From the NCBI GenBank assembly GCA_025362395.1, contig JANYGK010000053.1:62001-126000 (forward strand): a DNA stretch of 64,000 bases. Direction: 5' to 3'. Position numbers and translations under genes: made by a program. This DNA comes from Bacteroidota bacterium. Its GTDB lineage: Bacteria > Bacteroidota > Bacteroidia > B-17B0 > Aurantibacillaceae. The notes beneath the pieces were generated by a model. That model was given only the letters and a program-made list of their open reading frames with translations. It was not told where the DNA came from and searched no databases. Positions 27,264 through 35,242 of the stretch are shown piece after piece. Position 1 is the stretch's first letter; each line of letters begins with the position of its first letter.

Positions 27264-29627
27264 CTAAACCTTAAACGCCAATTGCATAATAAACATTCTT
27301 GGCGGCCTTATGTCGCCGGGGCGCGCGGAGTATTCTGTATTAAATAAATTATTAACCAGGAAAGATGTTTTAACTATTTTGGTAACCCGGTAAGAGATCC
27401 TCAGATCATGTATCCATATCCCCGTATGGTATTTTTCACGGTATTCTTTTAAGCCCGGTAAAATGTATGTTGAAGGCACATCATCAAAATTGGTTGACGG
27501 TGTGCTGTATTCATGTAATATACTTGTTACAAAGCGCCTGTCAATATTTTCCATAAAACTATAGTAGCGTGTGCTAAACCCGATAGAAAACTTTTTATAA
27601 TCCAGCTGAATATCATTTTTAAATAAATGCCTGTTCCTGTATTTTAAAATCTTTACTCCGGATAAGCCTAATGTATCTGTTTTAGAATTATAATTTGGAT
27701 CAATCGGGTTTGTGTAGGTGTAACCGGTTAACAAGCTTACATTAATAGGTCCGATTTTTCCTGCACCGGTTACTGTTACATCAATACCATTAATTCTTGC
27801 CCTACCCGTATTTTGAGATTTAAAGCCGGCGTATTTTACGTCATTGGCAAAAAAACCGGTTTTAGGCCCATAAATATCAAATATAAATTCCACCATGTTT
27901 TGGTATTCTGTCCAAAAGCCGGCTACATCCAAAAAGCCTTTAAAGCCGCCTATCGTAAACCCTTGTTTAATACCTATTTCAGCGCTCCAGCCGCGTTCGG
28001 GCTGTAAATTATAATTAGGATATACTTTTAAGGCGCTTACACTTGTGCTGATATATTTTTCGGCGATGCTCGGGAAACGGTATCCCTGCCCGAAAGAAGC
28101 CCTTAAAAAAGTAAAATTAAATAAATGATAATTTAAGCCCGCCCTAAGTACCGGTTGGAAGGGAAGTTTATTGATTTTAGGGCTTATATAACCTCTTGTA
28201 TAGGCTGTATCCACCTTATAGTATTCGCCCCTGAGGCCTAACGATGTGGTAAGTTTGCCGAATTTTTTATCGAGCTGCAAATAGCCCGCGTAGTTTATCC
28301 CGGTATGTTTTCCGTATAAAGAATCGCCCAGTACCTGTTGCTCCATAACAACGGCTCCGGCTGTAAAGTTTAAATTATTATTGAAACGTTTTTGATATTG
28401 TAGTTCTGAATAATAAAGCTCGGCGCGTGCTCCCTGGCCTTTGTTGTTTTTATTATCCGTTAAAAAATAGCGTGTCCTTAAGCTTATCTTACCGCCTTTG
28501 CGAAACAAGTAATTAATGTAAGGATCAATATTAAAACGCTTGTTATCATATTTTTGAATGTCATGGCCTTGAGGAATATAAGCAGAATCAGCATTTTGCC
28601 ATAGGAAGAAAAGGCCGCCCTCAGTTTCCATCATATTGGTATTAACACCAAGCGCCAAACCACGCAGTTTGCCTTTAAAATTATAACGGATGTTCGCATT
28701 TATCCTCTGTCGTTTTTCTGTTTCAAGATACCGGTAGCCATCATCATCATACATGTGCCCGCCAATTACGAGGTCCCAGTTATTTATTTTTTCGGCATGC
28801 GAAAAGTTTACTCCCTTTTGTGTTTGAGAAGTGCCCCTCCACCATTTTAAAGAGTTTCTTTGCGGAGCATCATAGCTTCCGTAAAACACAGTTACTTTTG
28901 TAACGGGCTTGTCTTTTGCATAAGCCGTACGCAGGTTTATAGCGCCGTTCAGTGCTGATGAACCAAATAAAGCAGAGGCCGCGCCTTTAATAACCTCTAC
29001 CTGTTCCAAGTTTTCAAGCGGTAAATAATTCCATTTAATGTCATTGGCATCCGCACTTAACATCGGCATTTCATCTACCAATAATAATACCCTGCTGCCT
29101 GCGCCGTAGCTGAAACCGCTTCCTCCCCTAATGCTGGCTTGCCCGTCGGCAACGGTTACACCCGGTACCTGGTTCATAATTATATCAAGCGAGGTTGTAT
29201 TTTTATTTTCTATAAGTTCCGGTTTAATCACTTCCATACTTACCGTAATATCCGAAAGCTTTTGTTCAAATTTTCCGGCAGACACTACTACCTCATCCAA
29301 CAGTTGATTTCCGGATACGTCGGCATTTATCAAAATGGTTACAATAACGGTATCATTTGCTTTTATGGTTATGAGTTGCGAAAACTTTGTGTAACCCATC
29401 ATATCACATACTAATGTGTATGTTCCTTCCGCTGTTTTCAATGTAAATTCTCCGTTTACATCCGTGCTTGTTCCGGTAATTTTATCGAGTATTAATGTGG
29501 CTCCGGGTAAGTTTTCATTCGTTAATTTATCTTTCACAATACCTTTTACCACGCCCGTGTTTTGCCCGTGTAGCAGGCAGGAATAGAAAAAGAGGACTGT
29601 TAAAATATATTTAATGGTTTTTATCAT
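27264..29627 (-). CDS. TonB-dependent outer-membrane receptor with carboxypeptidase-like domain
   Basis: 787 residues from the ATG at 29627, which begins the signal peptide MIKTIKYILTVLFFYSCLLHGQ. An upstream ATG at 29684 would overlap the divergent dprA start and put 19 residues in front of the signal, so I reject it. Order: CarboxypepD_reg-like domain (GVVKGIVKDKLTNENLPGAT ... TSTDVNGEFTLK), plug domain (EVVVSAGKFEQKLSDI, VTVADGQASIRGGSGFSYG, GAASALFGSSALNGAINL), then a 22-strand-type barrel ending in the aromatic C-terminus MFIMQLAFKV. Imports a ligand with energy from TonB. There is no SusD partner next to it, so it is not a SusC-type pair; a siderophore, cobalamin or metal is more likely, but unproven. 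Confidence 0.9.
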   Translation of the reverse strand: MIKTIKYILTVLFFYSCLLHGQNTGVVKGIVKDKLTNENLPGATLILDKITGTSTDVNGEFTLKTAEGTYTLVCDMMGYTKFSQLITIKANDTVIVTILINADVSGNQLLDEVVVSAGKFEQKLSDITVSMEVIKPELIENKNTTSLDIIMNQVPGVTVADGQASIRGGSGFSYGAGSRVLLLVDEMPMLSADANDIKWNYLPLENLEQVEVIKGAASALFGSSALNGAINLRTAYAKDKPVTKVTVFYGSYDAPQRNSLKWWRGTSQTQKGVNFSHAEKINNWDLVIGGHMYDDDGYRYLETEKRQRINANIRYNFKGKLRGLALGVNTNMMETEGGLFFLWQNADSAYIPQGHDIQKYDNKRFNIDPYINYLFRKGGKISLRTRYFLTDNKNNKGQGARAELYYSELQYQKRFNNNLNFTAGAVVMEQQVLGDSLYGKHTGINYAGYLQLDKKFGKLTTSLGLRGEYYKVDTAYTRGYISPKINKLPFQPVLRAGLNYHLFNFTFLRASFGQGYRFPSIAEKYISTSVSALKVYPNYNLQPERGWSAEIGIKQGFTIGGFKGFLDVAGFWTEYQNMVEFIFDIYGPKTGFFANDVKYAGFKSQNTGRARINGIDVTVTGAGKIGPINVSLLTGYTYTNPIDPNYNSKTDTLGLSGVKILKYRNRHLFKNDIQLDYKKFSIGFSTRYYSFMENIDRRFVTSILHEYSTPSTNFDDVPSTYILPGLKEYREKYHTGIWIHDLRISYRVTKIVKTSFLVNNLFNTEYSARPGDIRPPRMFIMQLAFKV

Positions 29628-29678
29628 TATCCGGTTAATTTTGTGAACACAATGTAATAATTTACAATTAATCTGCAA

Positions 29679-30788
29679 ATGCACACCGGCGAATTAACAT
29701 ATCAAATAGCCTTAACTTTATTGGATAATATAGGCGATGTATTGGCTAAAAATTTAATAGCCTATTGTGGAAGTGCAGAGCAGGTTTTTAAAACTAAAAG
29801 TTCGCAATTCGAAAAAATTCCGGGTATAGGTTCCATTAAAGCCAAATCAATTGTATACAGCAAACAACTTATTGAAAGAGCAGAACAGGAAGTGCAGTTT
29901 ATTAAAGATAACCATATTGAGCCCCTGTTTTTTACGGATAAAAAATATCCTCAGCGATTAAAAAATTGCTATGATAGCCCTATTATGCTTTATTATAAAG
30001 GCAACTCGGATTTAAATACGGCAAAAATTGTTTCGGTTGTGGGAACCAGAACACCCTCTTTATATGGGAAAGATATTGCCGAAAAATTAATAGAAGACCT
30101 GAAAGGCTCCGGCTGTTTAATTGTAAGCGGCCTGGCTTACGGTATTGATATTACCGCACATAAATCTTCACTGGAAGCAGGATTAAATACAGTAGGCGTA
30201 TTAGCGCATGGTTTAGACAGGGTATATCCTTCAGCGCACACGCAATATGCAGAGCGAATGATCAAACAAGGAGGATTGCTTACAGAATGCATAAGCGGAA
30301 CGAACCCTGATCGTGAAAATTTTCCTAAACGTAACCGCATTGTGGCGGGCTTATGTGATGCTTTAGTGGTGATTGAATCAAAAAGAGGTGGTGGCAGCCT
30401 TATTACCGCAACCATTGCAAACGCTTATAATAAAGATGTGTTTGCGTTTCCGGGTAAGGTAGGAGACGCGTTAAGCGAGGGTTGTAACGGATTAATTAAA
30501 ACCAATAAGGCAAGTTTAATAGAAAGTGTGGCCGACCTGTTTTATATTATGAATTGGAATGAAGAGGCAAAACCTAAAAAAGCTTCAAAGCAAATTCCTT
30601 TACTAATAAACCTGACACCCGAAGAACAAAAAATAGTAGAGGCATTGACAAAGAAAGATCAGCTGCATATTGATGAGATTTGTTATGCAACAAATTTCCC
30701 CATCAGTAAAACATCCTCTTGCTTACTGCAAATGGAGTTTTCAAATATTATTACATCTCTTCCCGGTAAAATTTATACTTTAAAGTAG
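29679..30788 (+). CDS. dprA: DNA-processing protein DprA
   Basis: 369 residues. Loads RecA onto incoming single-stranded DNA during natural transformation. N-terminal helix-hairpin-helix region (KIPGIGSIKAKSIV), then the Rossmann-like DprA/Smf domain: VSVVGTRTPSLYGKDIAEKL, LIVSGLAYGIDITAHKSSL, TVGVLAHGLDRVYPS, FPKRNRIVAGLCDALVVIES, GSLITATIANAYNKDVFAFPG. The C-terminal winged-helix DML1-like domain (about 305-369; EEQKIVEALTKKDQLHIDEI) is present. Full length. Starts 51 bases from the divergent receptor start. Confidence 0.95.
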   Translation: MHTGELTYQIALTLLDNIGDVLAKNLIAYCGSAEQVFKTKSSQFEKIPGIGSIKAKSIVYSKQLIERAEQEVQFIKDNHIEPLFFTDKKYPQRLKNCYDSPIMLYYKGNSDLNTAKIVSVVGTRTPSLYGKDIAEKLIEDLKGSGCLIVSGLAYGIDITAHKSSLEAGLNTVGVLAHGLDRVYPSAHTQYAERMIKQGGLLTECISGTNPDRENFPKRNRIVAGLCDALVVIESKRGGGSLITATIANAYNKDVFAFPGKVGDALSEGCNGLIKTNKASLIESVADLFYIMNWNEEAKPKKASKQIPLLINLTPEEQKIVEALTKKDQLHIDEICYATNFPISKTSSCLLQMEFSNIITSLPGKIYTLK

Positions 30789-30837
30789 TAAACAATGTTA
30801 TGGTTGAACTGTTTATATGCTAAATACCTTAAAATTA

Positions 30838-30867
30838 TTGTAAGCTGAAAAAAACGCTGTAAATTTA
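30838..30867 (+). promoter_or_regulatory. Candidate promoter for the flavoprotein gene
   Basis: TTG at 30838-30840, a 19-base spacer, then TAAATTTA (30860-30867, one mismatch to TAnnTTTG). The predicted transcript start lies very close to the first ATG (30878), which slightly favours the second in-frame ATG at 30890. Confidence 0.35.
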
Positions 30868-30877
30868 CTAATTCTAA

Positions 30878-32146
30878 ATGTTATTGAATATGCAAACCAA
30901 AAATGTTGATGTTCTTGTAATAGGAGCAGGCCCCGCAGGAACAGTTGCTGCAAGTATCATTCATAAATCAGGCTTAAAAGTACATGTGGTGGAGAAAGAA
31001 CAATTTCCGCGTTTTGTTATAGGCGAAAGTCTTTTACCGCGTTGTATGGAAGCTTTAGAAGAGGCCGATTTATTAGAGGCTGTTAAAGCAAAAGGGTTCC
31101 AACAAAAATTTGGTGCTAAGTTCGTAAGAGGAAATGAATGTTGTGATTTTAATTTTGAAGAACAATTTACAGACGGCTACAAATGGACTTGGCAAGTACC
31201 TAGAGGAGATTTTGATAATACATTAGCGGAGGAAGTTCAGAGAAAAGGCGTTGTAATTGATTTTGAAACGACGGTTACCGATATAAAATTTGACGGTACA
31301 AATTCAACTACTACGGTTGTAGATAAAACAGGAAATACCTCTTATATAAAAGCACGTTTTATTGTAGACAGCAGCGGCTACGGAAGAGTCATACCTCGTT
31401 TGTTTAACCTTGATAAGCCAAGTAACCTGCCGCCGCGTAAGTCAATGTTTGCACACATTAACGATCCTAACCGTTTAAAATACGAAGAGCCCAACCGTAT
31501 TATGGTAGTGGTTCATCAGCCTAAAACATGGATTTGGGTCATTCCTTTTTCTACAGGTATATCATCCGTTGGGTTTGTAGGAAGTCCTGAATTTTTTGCA
31601 GAGCATGCCGGTAAGACGCACGAAGAACACTTACGGTTTTTAATTAATTCGGAGCCTCATTTAAAAGAGCGTTTCGGGAATGAAAAATTTATGTTCGAGC
31701 CTAAAATTTTGGAAGGGTGGAGCGTAACAACAGAACAATTTTTTGGGGATGGTTTTGTGCTGACGGGTAATGTAACCGAATTTTTGGACCCCATGTTTTC
31801 AAGCGGCGTTACCTTGGCAACAGCATCAAGCCAAAGGGCCGCTAACTTAGTTATTAAACAATTGAACGGTGAAACAGTAGATTGGAAAAAGGAATTTGTA
31901 GAACCAACCATGAAAGGCGTTGACGTATTTAGAACTTATGTAATGGGTTGGTATGACGGTACATTGCACGACATATTTTTTGCTAAAGAGATTAACCAAG
32001 ATTTTAAAAAACAAATATGTTCTGTATTGGCAGGGTATGTTTGGGATCTCGACAATCCTTTCGTCAAAAAACATGACCGTGCTATTAAATCATTAGCTGA
32101 GGTAATTCGAATTAACCGGCAACAAAAACATTTAAAGCTTTTATAA
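30878..32146 (+). CDS. FAD-dependent oxidoreductase with halogenase-type WxWxIP motif
   Basis: 422 residues. Dinucleotide-binding motif GAGPAGTVAAS at the N-terminus, GESLLPRCMEALEEADLL (typical of the geranylgeranyl-reductase/halogenase superfamily), and WIWVIP at about residues 218-223, a WxWxIP motif as in flavin-dependent halogenases. The second FAD motif is GFVLTGNVTEFLDPMFSSGV. No signal peptide. In Bacteroidota related flavoproteins occur in aryl-polyene/flexirubin-type pigment loci, but no such genes are next to it here, so the substrate is open; reductase, epoxidase or halogenase are all possible. The start may be 30890 (MQTKNVDVLVIGAG), 12 bases later. Confidence 0.82.
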   Translation: MLLNMQTKNVDVLVIGAGPAGTVAASIIHKSGLKVHVVEKEQFPRFVIGESLLPRCMEALEEADLLEAVKAKGFQQKFGAKFVRGNECCDFNFEEQFTDGYKWTWQVPRGDFDNTLAEEVQRKGVVIDFETTVTDIKFDGTNSTTTVVDKTGNTSYIKARFIVDSSGYGRVIPRLFNLDKPSNLPPRKSMFAHINDPNRLKYEEPNRIMVVVHQPKTWIWVIPFSTGISSVGFVGSPEFFAEHAGKTHEEHLRFLINSEPHLKERFGNEKFMFEPKILEGWSVTTEQFFGDGFVLTGNVTEFLDPMFSSGVTLATASSQRAANLVIKQLNGETVDWKKEFVEPTMKGVDVFRTYVMGWYDGTLHDIFFAKEINQDFKKQICSVLAGYVWDLDNPFVKKHDRAIKSLAEVIRINRQQKHLKLL

Positions 32147-32148
32147 TC

Positions 32149-32550
32149 CTATAATGCGGGCTCTTCAAGTTCATGTGTAGCACTATCAAAACGATACCAC
32201 TTTCCGGTTAAATCCTGCCATTTGTTATCAGGAACTTCCGTCCAGTTTTTACCGTCGCTATTGTACATCAGTTTGCCTTCATAAATACAGAACCATCTTC
32301 CTTGTTGATCTTGCCATACAGCATCAGAAGCTTTTCTCCATCTTGTTCCATTAACTGAAAATTTAACAGCGTTATTTTTCTTGTCAATCTTATACCGGGT
32401 ATTATAATTGCCGAGCCATATTCCTTTTTCTGATTTAACCCAACTATTTTTTATGGGAGCAGGTTTTTCAGGCCCATTAAACGCTGTATGTGCTGAAATA
32501 AAACTTATATGAACGCTTAAGATAAGAGCGAAAGTTAAAAATGTTTTCAT
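32149..32550 (-). CDS. Small secreted tryptophan-rich protein
   Basis: 133 residues with signal peptide MKTFLTFALILSVHISFISAH. I do not recognise a family. The mature part contains two related units of about 30 residues, WRKASDAVWQDQQGRWFCIY and WTEVPDNKWQDLTGKWYRFD, each with the pattern W..(S/P)D..WQD..G.W(F/Y), and a weaker version before them (WVKSEKGIWLGNY). This looks like a small repeat-based beta structure, perhaps binding carbohydrate or cell wall. The stop is 3 bases from the stop of the convergent flavoprotein gene. Confidence 0.65.
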   Translation of the reverse strand: MKTFLTFALILSVHISFISAHTAFNGPEKPAPIKNSWVKSEKGIWLGNYNTRYKIDKKNNAVKFSVNGTRWRKASDAVWQDQQGRWFCIYEGKLMYNSDGKNWTEVPDNKWQDLTGKWYRFDSATHELEEPAL

Positions 32551-32993
32551 GATGTAAAATTTTGATGTTAAACATCTATCCTATTACTAAAAGCATGCCC
32601 GCACCAAAACCCTTGTTAATAAAGACTTCACATTTTTTTACATTGTGGGATTAGCGATAATTTTCCCTGATGCGAGTAGACCATTCCCCAAAGGTAATGC
32701 GGCAGAACCATTTTTATTTTATAATTTTTGAACAGAAGTCAATAAAAAAGCCTCAACATGCGTTAAGGTTTTTAGGGACTTTTACTGACAAAATATCCAC
32801 GAACTAATTTAAGAATATTGAAACAGAATCGAACTTAAGTGATACATTTCAAACCATTAGATGCCTTTAGTTGTTTTGCAAATAAAATGCATGGGGTGTA
32901 ATTTTATTGATAATGGTTGTCGTTCTTCAATAACCTCATTCCTTCTAATTAAAAATAAGAATTCTTCACTTTTTTTAAAGTTTGGGTAAGCGA
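32551..32993. other. Intergenic region without a convincing gene
   Basis: 443 bases between two minus-strand genes. A 42-residue plus-strand frame (32861-32989) has no start context, signal or recognisable pattern. The only structure is the weak hairpin at 32744-32773. Confidence 0.55.
32744..32773 (-). terminator. Possible terminator hairpin
   Basis: AAAAGCCT and AGGTTTTT form an 8-bp stem (one G-T pair) with a 12-base loop. On the minus strand it would lie about 220 bases beyond the SnoaL-like gene and is followed by a T-run. Weak. Confidence 0.3.
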
Positions 32994-33362
32994 TTAATAG
33001 AAGAATTGTTCTGAAATTATTTTACCGTCCTTAACTCCAAACACACACATTTCATCCCAAACTACTCTTCCCATTCCTTTAAGAGTCGCATCTAATTTGC
33101 ATACAAAACTAAAATAATTACCGGCAATAATTGGGTCTTCAAACGAGCCGCTGTGGCGTTCTTCAATTAAGGATGCAAAGTGTTTTCCTTTTGCCAATAC
33201 AGCTTCTTTACCAATAGCAACAGGTGTAGGAGAATGTATTGGCTCATGGCTTGTTACGTCATCGGCAAAAAGTTCCTGCTGTGATTCTAACACTTGTCCT
33301 TTGCGACAAAGTTCAACTAATCTGTTTGCTACCTCTTGGGTTGTCATTGTTTTTGTAGACAT
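32994..33362 (-). CDS. SnoaL-like/NTF2-fold protein
   Basis: 122 residues, cytoplasmic. Pattern of the SnoaL-like group: MTTQEVANRLVELCRKGQ, FADDVTSHEPIHSPTPV, GKEAVLAKGKHFASLIEE and a C-terminal WDEMCVFGVKDGKIISEQFFY, which fit the cone-shaped alpha+beta barrel. Members include polyketide cyclases and small hydrolases, but many have no known role. It diverges from the NmrA-like gene, with palindromic candidate operators between them. Confidence 0.78.
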   Translation of the reverse strand: MSTKTMTTQEVANRLVELCRKGQVLESQQELFADDVTSHEPIHSPTPVAIGKEAVLAKGKHFASLIEERHSGSFEDPIIAGNYFSFVCKLDATLKGMGRVVWDEMCVFGVKDGKIISEQFFY

Positions 33363-33489
33363 CTTTTCTTTTTTTTGATTGTTTTTAAATAATTGAACTA
33401 TACCCTAATAACGATTGTATTTTCAGAATTGGACAAAGTAGTAAAATATTTTTACGATTTTATATCATAACAAGCTCCATGCAAACATA

Positions 33490-33537
33490 TTGTATACAAA
33501 ATGTGTTTCCCAAAGTAAGTTATAAGTTATTACTTAC
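33490..33537. promoter_or_regulatory. Two palindromes in the SnoaL/NmrA divergent promoter region
   Basis: TTGTATACAA (33490-33499) is a perfect 10-bp palindrome. GTAAGTTATAA, G, TTATTACTTAC (33515-33537) is a near-perfect 23-bp palindrome with one mismatch. Both lie between divergent genes and look like regulator-binding sites. The regulator is unknown; the TetR gene downstream is one candidate. Confidence 0.4.
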
Positions 33538-33605
33538 AATTTTATCAGAACACCGGATTTAATTTAAGATCTTTGAACTAATAAATGAAATTAAAACATA
33601 ACTAA

Positions 33606-34469
33606 GTGGAAAAAATTCTAATAACCGGGGCTACGGGTAATGTAGGAGCAGAAATAATTAAATACCTAGCTATTTTAAATCCAACTTTTGACATACTTGC
33701 AGGTGTAAAAAATCCAAATGAAAAAAAGCCGATTTCTTCCATTGTTAAATTTGTAGAATTCGACTTTATGAATGTTAACACTTTTAAGCCGGCATTGATA
33801 CATATTGATATATTATTTTTACTGCGACCGCCTCAAATTTCGGATGTACACAAGTATTTTGAGCCATTAATTAATGCTGCAAAAGCTAATGGAATTAAAC
33901 ACCTTGTTTTTTTATCTGTTCAGGGTGTTGAAAAAAGTAAAATAATCCCTCATCATAAGATTGAAAAATTGATCATTGACAGCAAAATTCCTTACACCTT
34001 TTTACGGCCTGCTTATTTTATGCAAAATTTTATCGGGTCATTAAATAATGATCTGATAAACAAACACCGGATTTATCTTCCCGCAGGAAATGCAAAATTT
34101 ACACTAGTGGATGTAGCTGATGTAGGCGCTGTTGCAGCTACGGTTTTATTAAATACGGAAGCGCATTTAAACAAAGCTTACGAGTTAACAAATAATGAAA
34201 AACTTAGTTTCAGCGAAATGGCATTAAAACTAAGTGCCGGTCTTGGTAAAAATATCACTTATAAATCACCCAATCTTTTACGTTTCTTTTTTGTTAAGAG
34301 AAAAGAAAAGATTCCTGCAATGCTCATTTTAGTAATGATCATGCTTCACTACCTCCCAAGGTTTCAACAGGAGCCCATTATTACCAATTGGATTAAAAAG
34401 ATCACCGGTAAGGCGCCTGTTTCATTTAATGAATTTATTGCCAAAAATAAATTATTACTTGGCGCTTGA
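33606..34469 (+). CDS. NmrA-like NAD(P)-binding protein
   Basis: 287 residues from a GTG at 33606. The GTG is supported because the Rossmann motif follows at once (MEKILITGATGNVGAEII). NmrA/HSCARG-like atypical SDR: dinucleotide loop GATGNVG, VKFVEFDFMN, HLVFLSVQGVEKSKIIPHHKIEKL, FLRPAYFMQNF, and a C-terminal helical part. These proteins sense or use NAD(P)H, often as quinone oxidoreductases or redox-responsive regulators. The 3' end overlaps the convergent TetR gene by 15 bases. Confidence 0.87.
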   Translation: MEKILITGATGNVGAEIIKYLAILNPTFDILAGVKNPNEKKPISSIVKFVEFDFMNVNTFKPALIHIDILFLLRPPQISDVHKYFEPLINAAKANGIKHLVFLSVQGVEKSKIIPHHKIEKLIIDSKIPYTFLRPAYFMQNFIGSLNNDLINKHRIYLPAGNAKFTLVDVADVGAVAATVLLNTEAHLNKAYELTNNEKLSFSEMALKLSAGLGKNITYKSPNLLRFFFVKRKEKIPAMLILVMIMLHYLPRFQQEPIITNWIKKITGKAPVSFNEFIAKNKLLLGA

Positions 34470-35132
34470 GCTAAATAATAAAGACTCCAAAAACAAAATA
34501 ATTTTTTTATCATCTTCCTCTTTAGGGAAATCCGTTAAAGCGGGTAAGTTCTGTTTAAAAAATTTCTGAGAATGCGCCATCTCTAAAATAGTACTTGCCA
34601 GGGAATGCGGAAATTTGTATTTCGGATTGTATTCTTTTATGATGGATGAAAAACGTTCGCACAAATCTTTATAAGGTTTAAATAAACGGTCTTTATTATC
34701 TTTACTAACATTTCGGGTAAGGTAGGACTTAGATCCTTCCCAAATAACCAATTTGTAGCTTTCAAACTCAGAAATAAAATCCGTTTTAACAGATTCATTC
34801 ATAGGTTCTTCAGTAATTATTTTAATAATGGTTTTTAGCTTGGTTTCAGAATTTGTCATATTGTTAATGCTGAATACCACCTTATATTCCAAAAAGCTCC
34901 AATACCAAGTTATTAGGTAGACAAGCAACTTATGTTTATTTTCAAAATAACGGTAGATGCTTGCCTCGGTAGTGTTAACTTCAGTAGCCAATTTTTTAAA
35001 AGTAAAATCTTCAAAGCCCAGCTTGTTAATTAAAGCCAGTCCATGTTTAACAATCCTTTTTCCTAAAGCTGATTCTTCGGGATTCCTTAAAAACAACTTA
35101 TCATTCATTTTAATACGTACTTCCGGCAGCAT
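34455..35132 (-). CDS. TetR/AcrR-family transcriptional regulator
   Basis: 225 residues. The N-terminal helix-turn-helix reads GKRIVKHGLALINKLGFEDFTFKKLATEVN, then TTEASIYRYFENKHKLLVYL, a standard TetR pattern; the rest is an all-helical ligand-binding part. It is divergent from the TMD-HlyD/TolC export genes, and a 31-bp perfect palindrome lies between them, so autoregulation and repression of the exporter are likely. An in-frame ATG at 35108 is an alternative start; 35132 sits 17-24 bases after a perfect -7 box. Confidence 0.92.
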   Translation of the reverse strand: MLPEVRIKMNDKLFLRNPEESALGKRIVKHGLALINKLGFEDFTFKKLATEVNTTEASIYRYFENKHKLLVYLITWYWSFLEYKVVFSINNMTNSETKLKTIIKIITEEPMNESVKTDFISEFESYKLVIWEGSKSYLTRNVSKDNKDRLFKPYKDLCERFSSIIKEYNPKYKFPHSLASTILEMAHSQKFFKQNLPALTDFPKEEDDKKIILFLESLLFSSSAK

Positions 35133-35155
35133 AGGTTGTTTTTTTAATAATAGTA

Positions 35156-35229
35156 CAAATATAATAAATATTAAATTTATGTAATAAATAATAGTATTAC
35201 TATTATTTATTAAAATATTACTACATTTG
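35156..35229. promoter_or_regulatory. Divergent promoters around a 31-bp palindromic TetR operator
   Basis: The palindrome spans 35182-35212: 15-base arms TAATAAATAATAGTA and TACTATTATTTATTA around a central T at 35197, with no mismatch. On its right is TACATTTG (35222-35229), a perfect -7 box for the plus-strand exporter gene. On its left, read on the minus strand, is TATATTTG (35156-35163), a perfect -7 box for tetR. The palindrome sits over both -33 positions, so a bound TetR protein could block both promoters. Confidence 0.65.
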
Positions 35230-35242
35230 TGAAAATATTATT

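Noticed and set aside
32861-32989. 42-residue plus-strand frame in the 443-base gap
   Set aside because: No ribosome binding site, promoter or protein pattern; antisense to the gap before the SnoaL gene.
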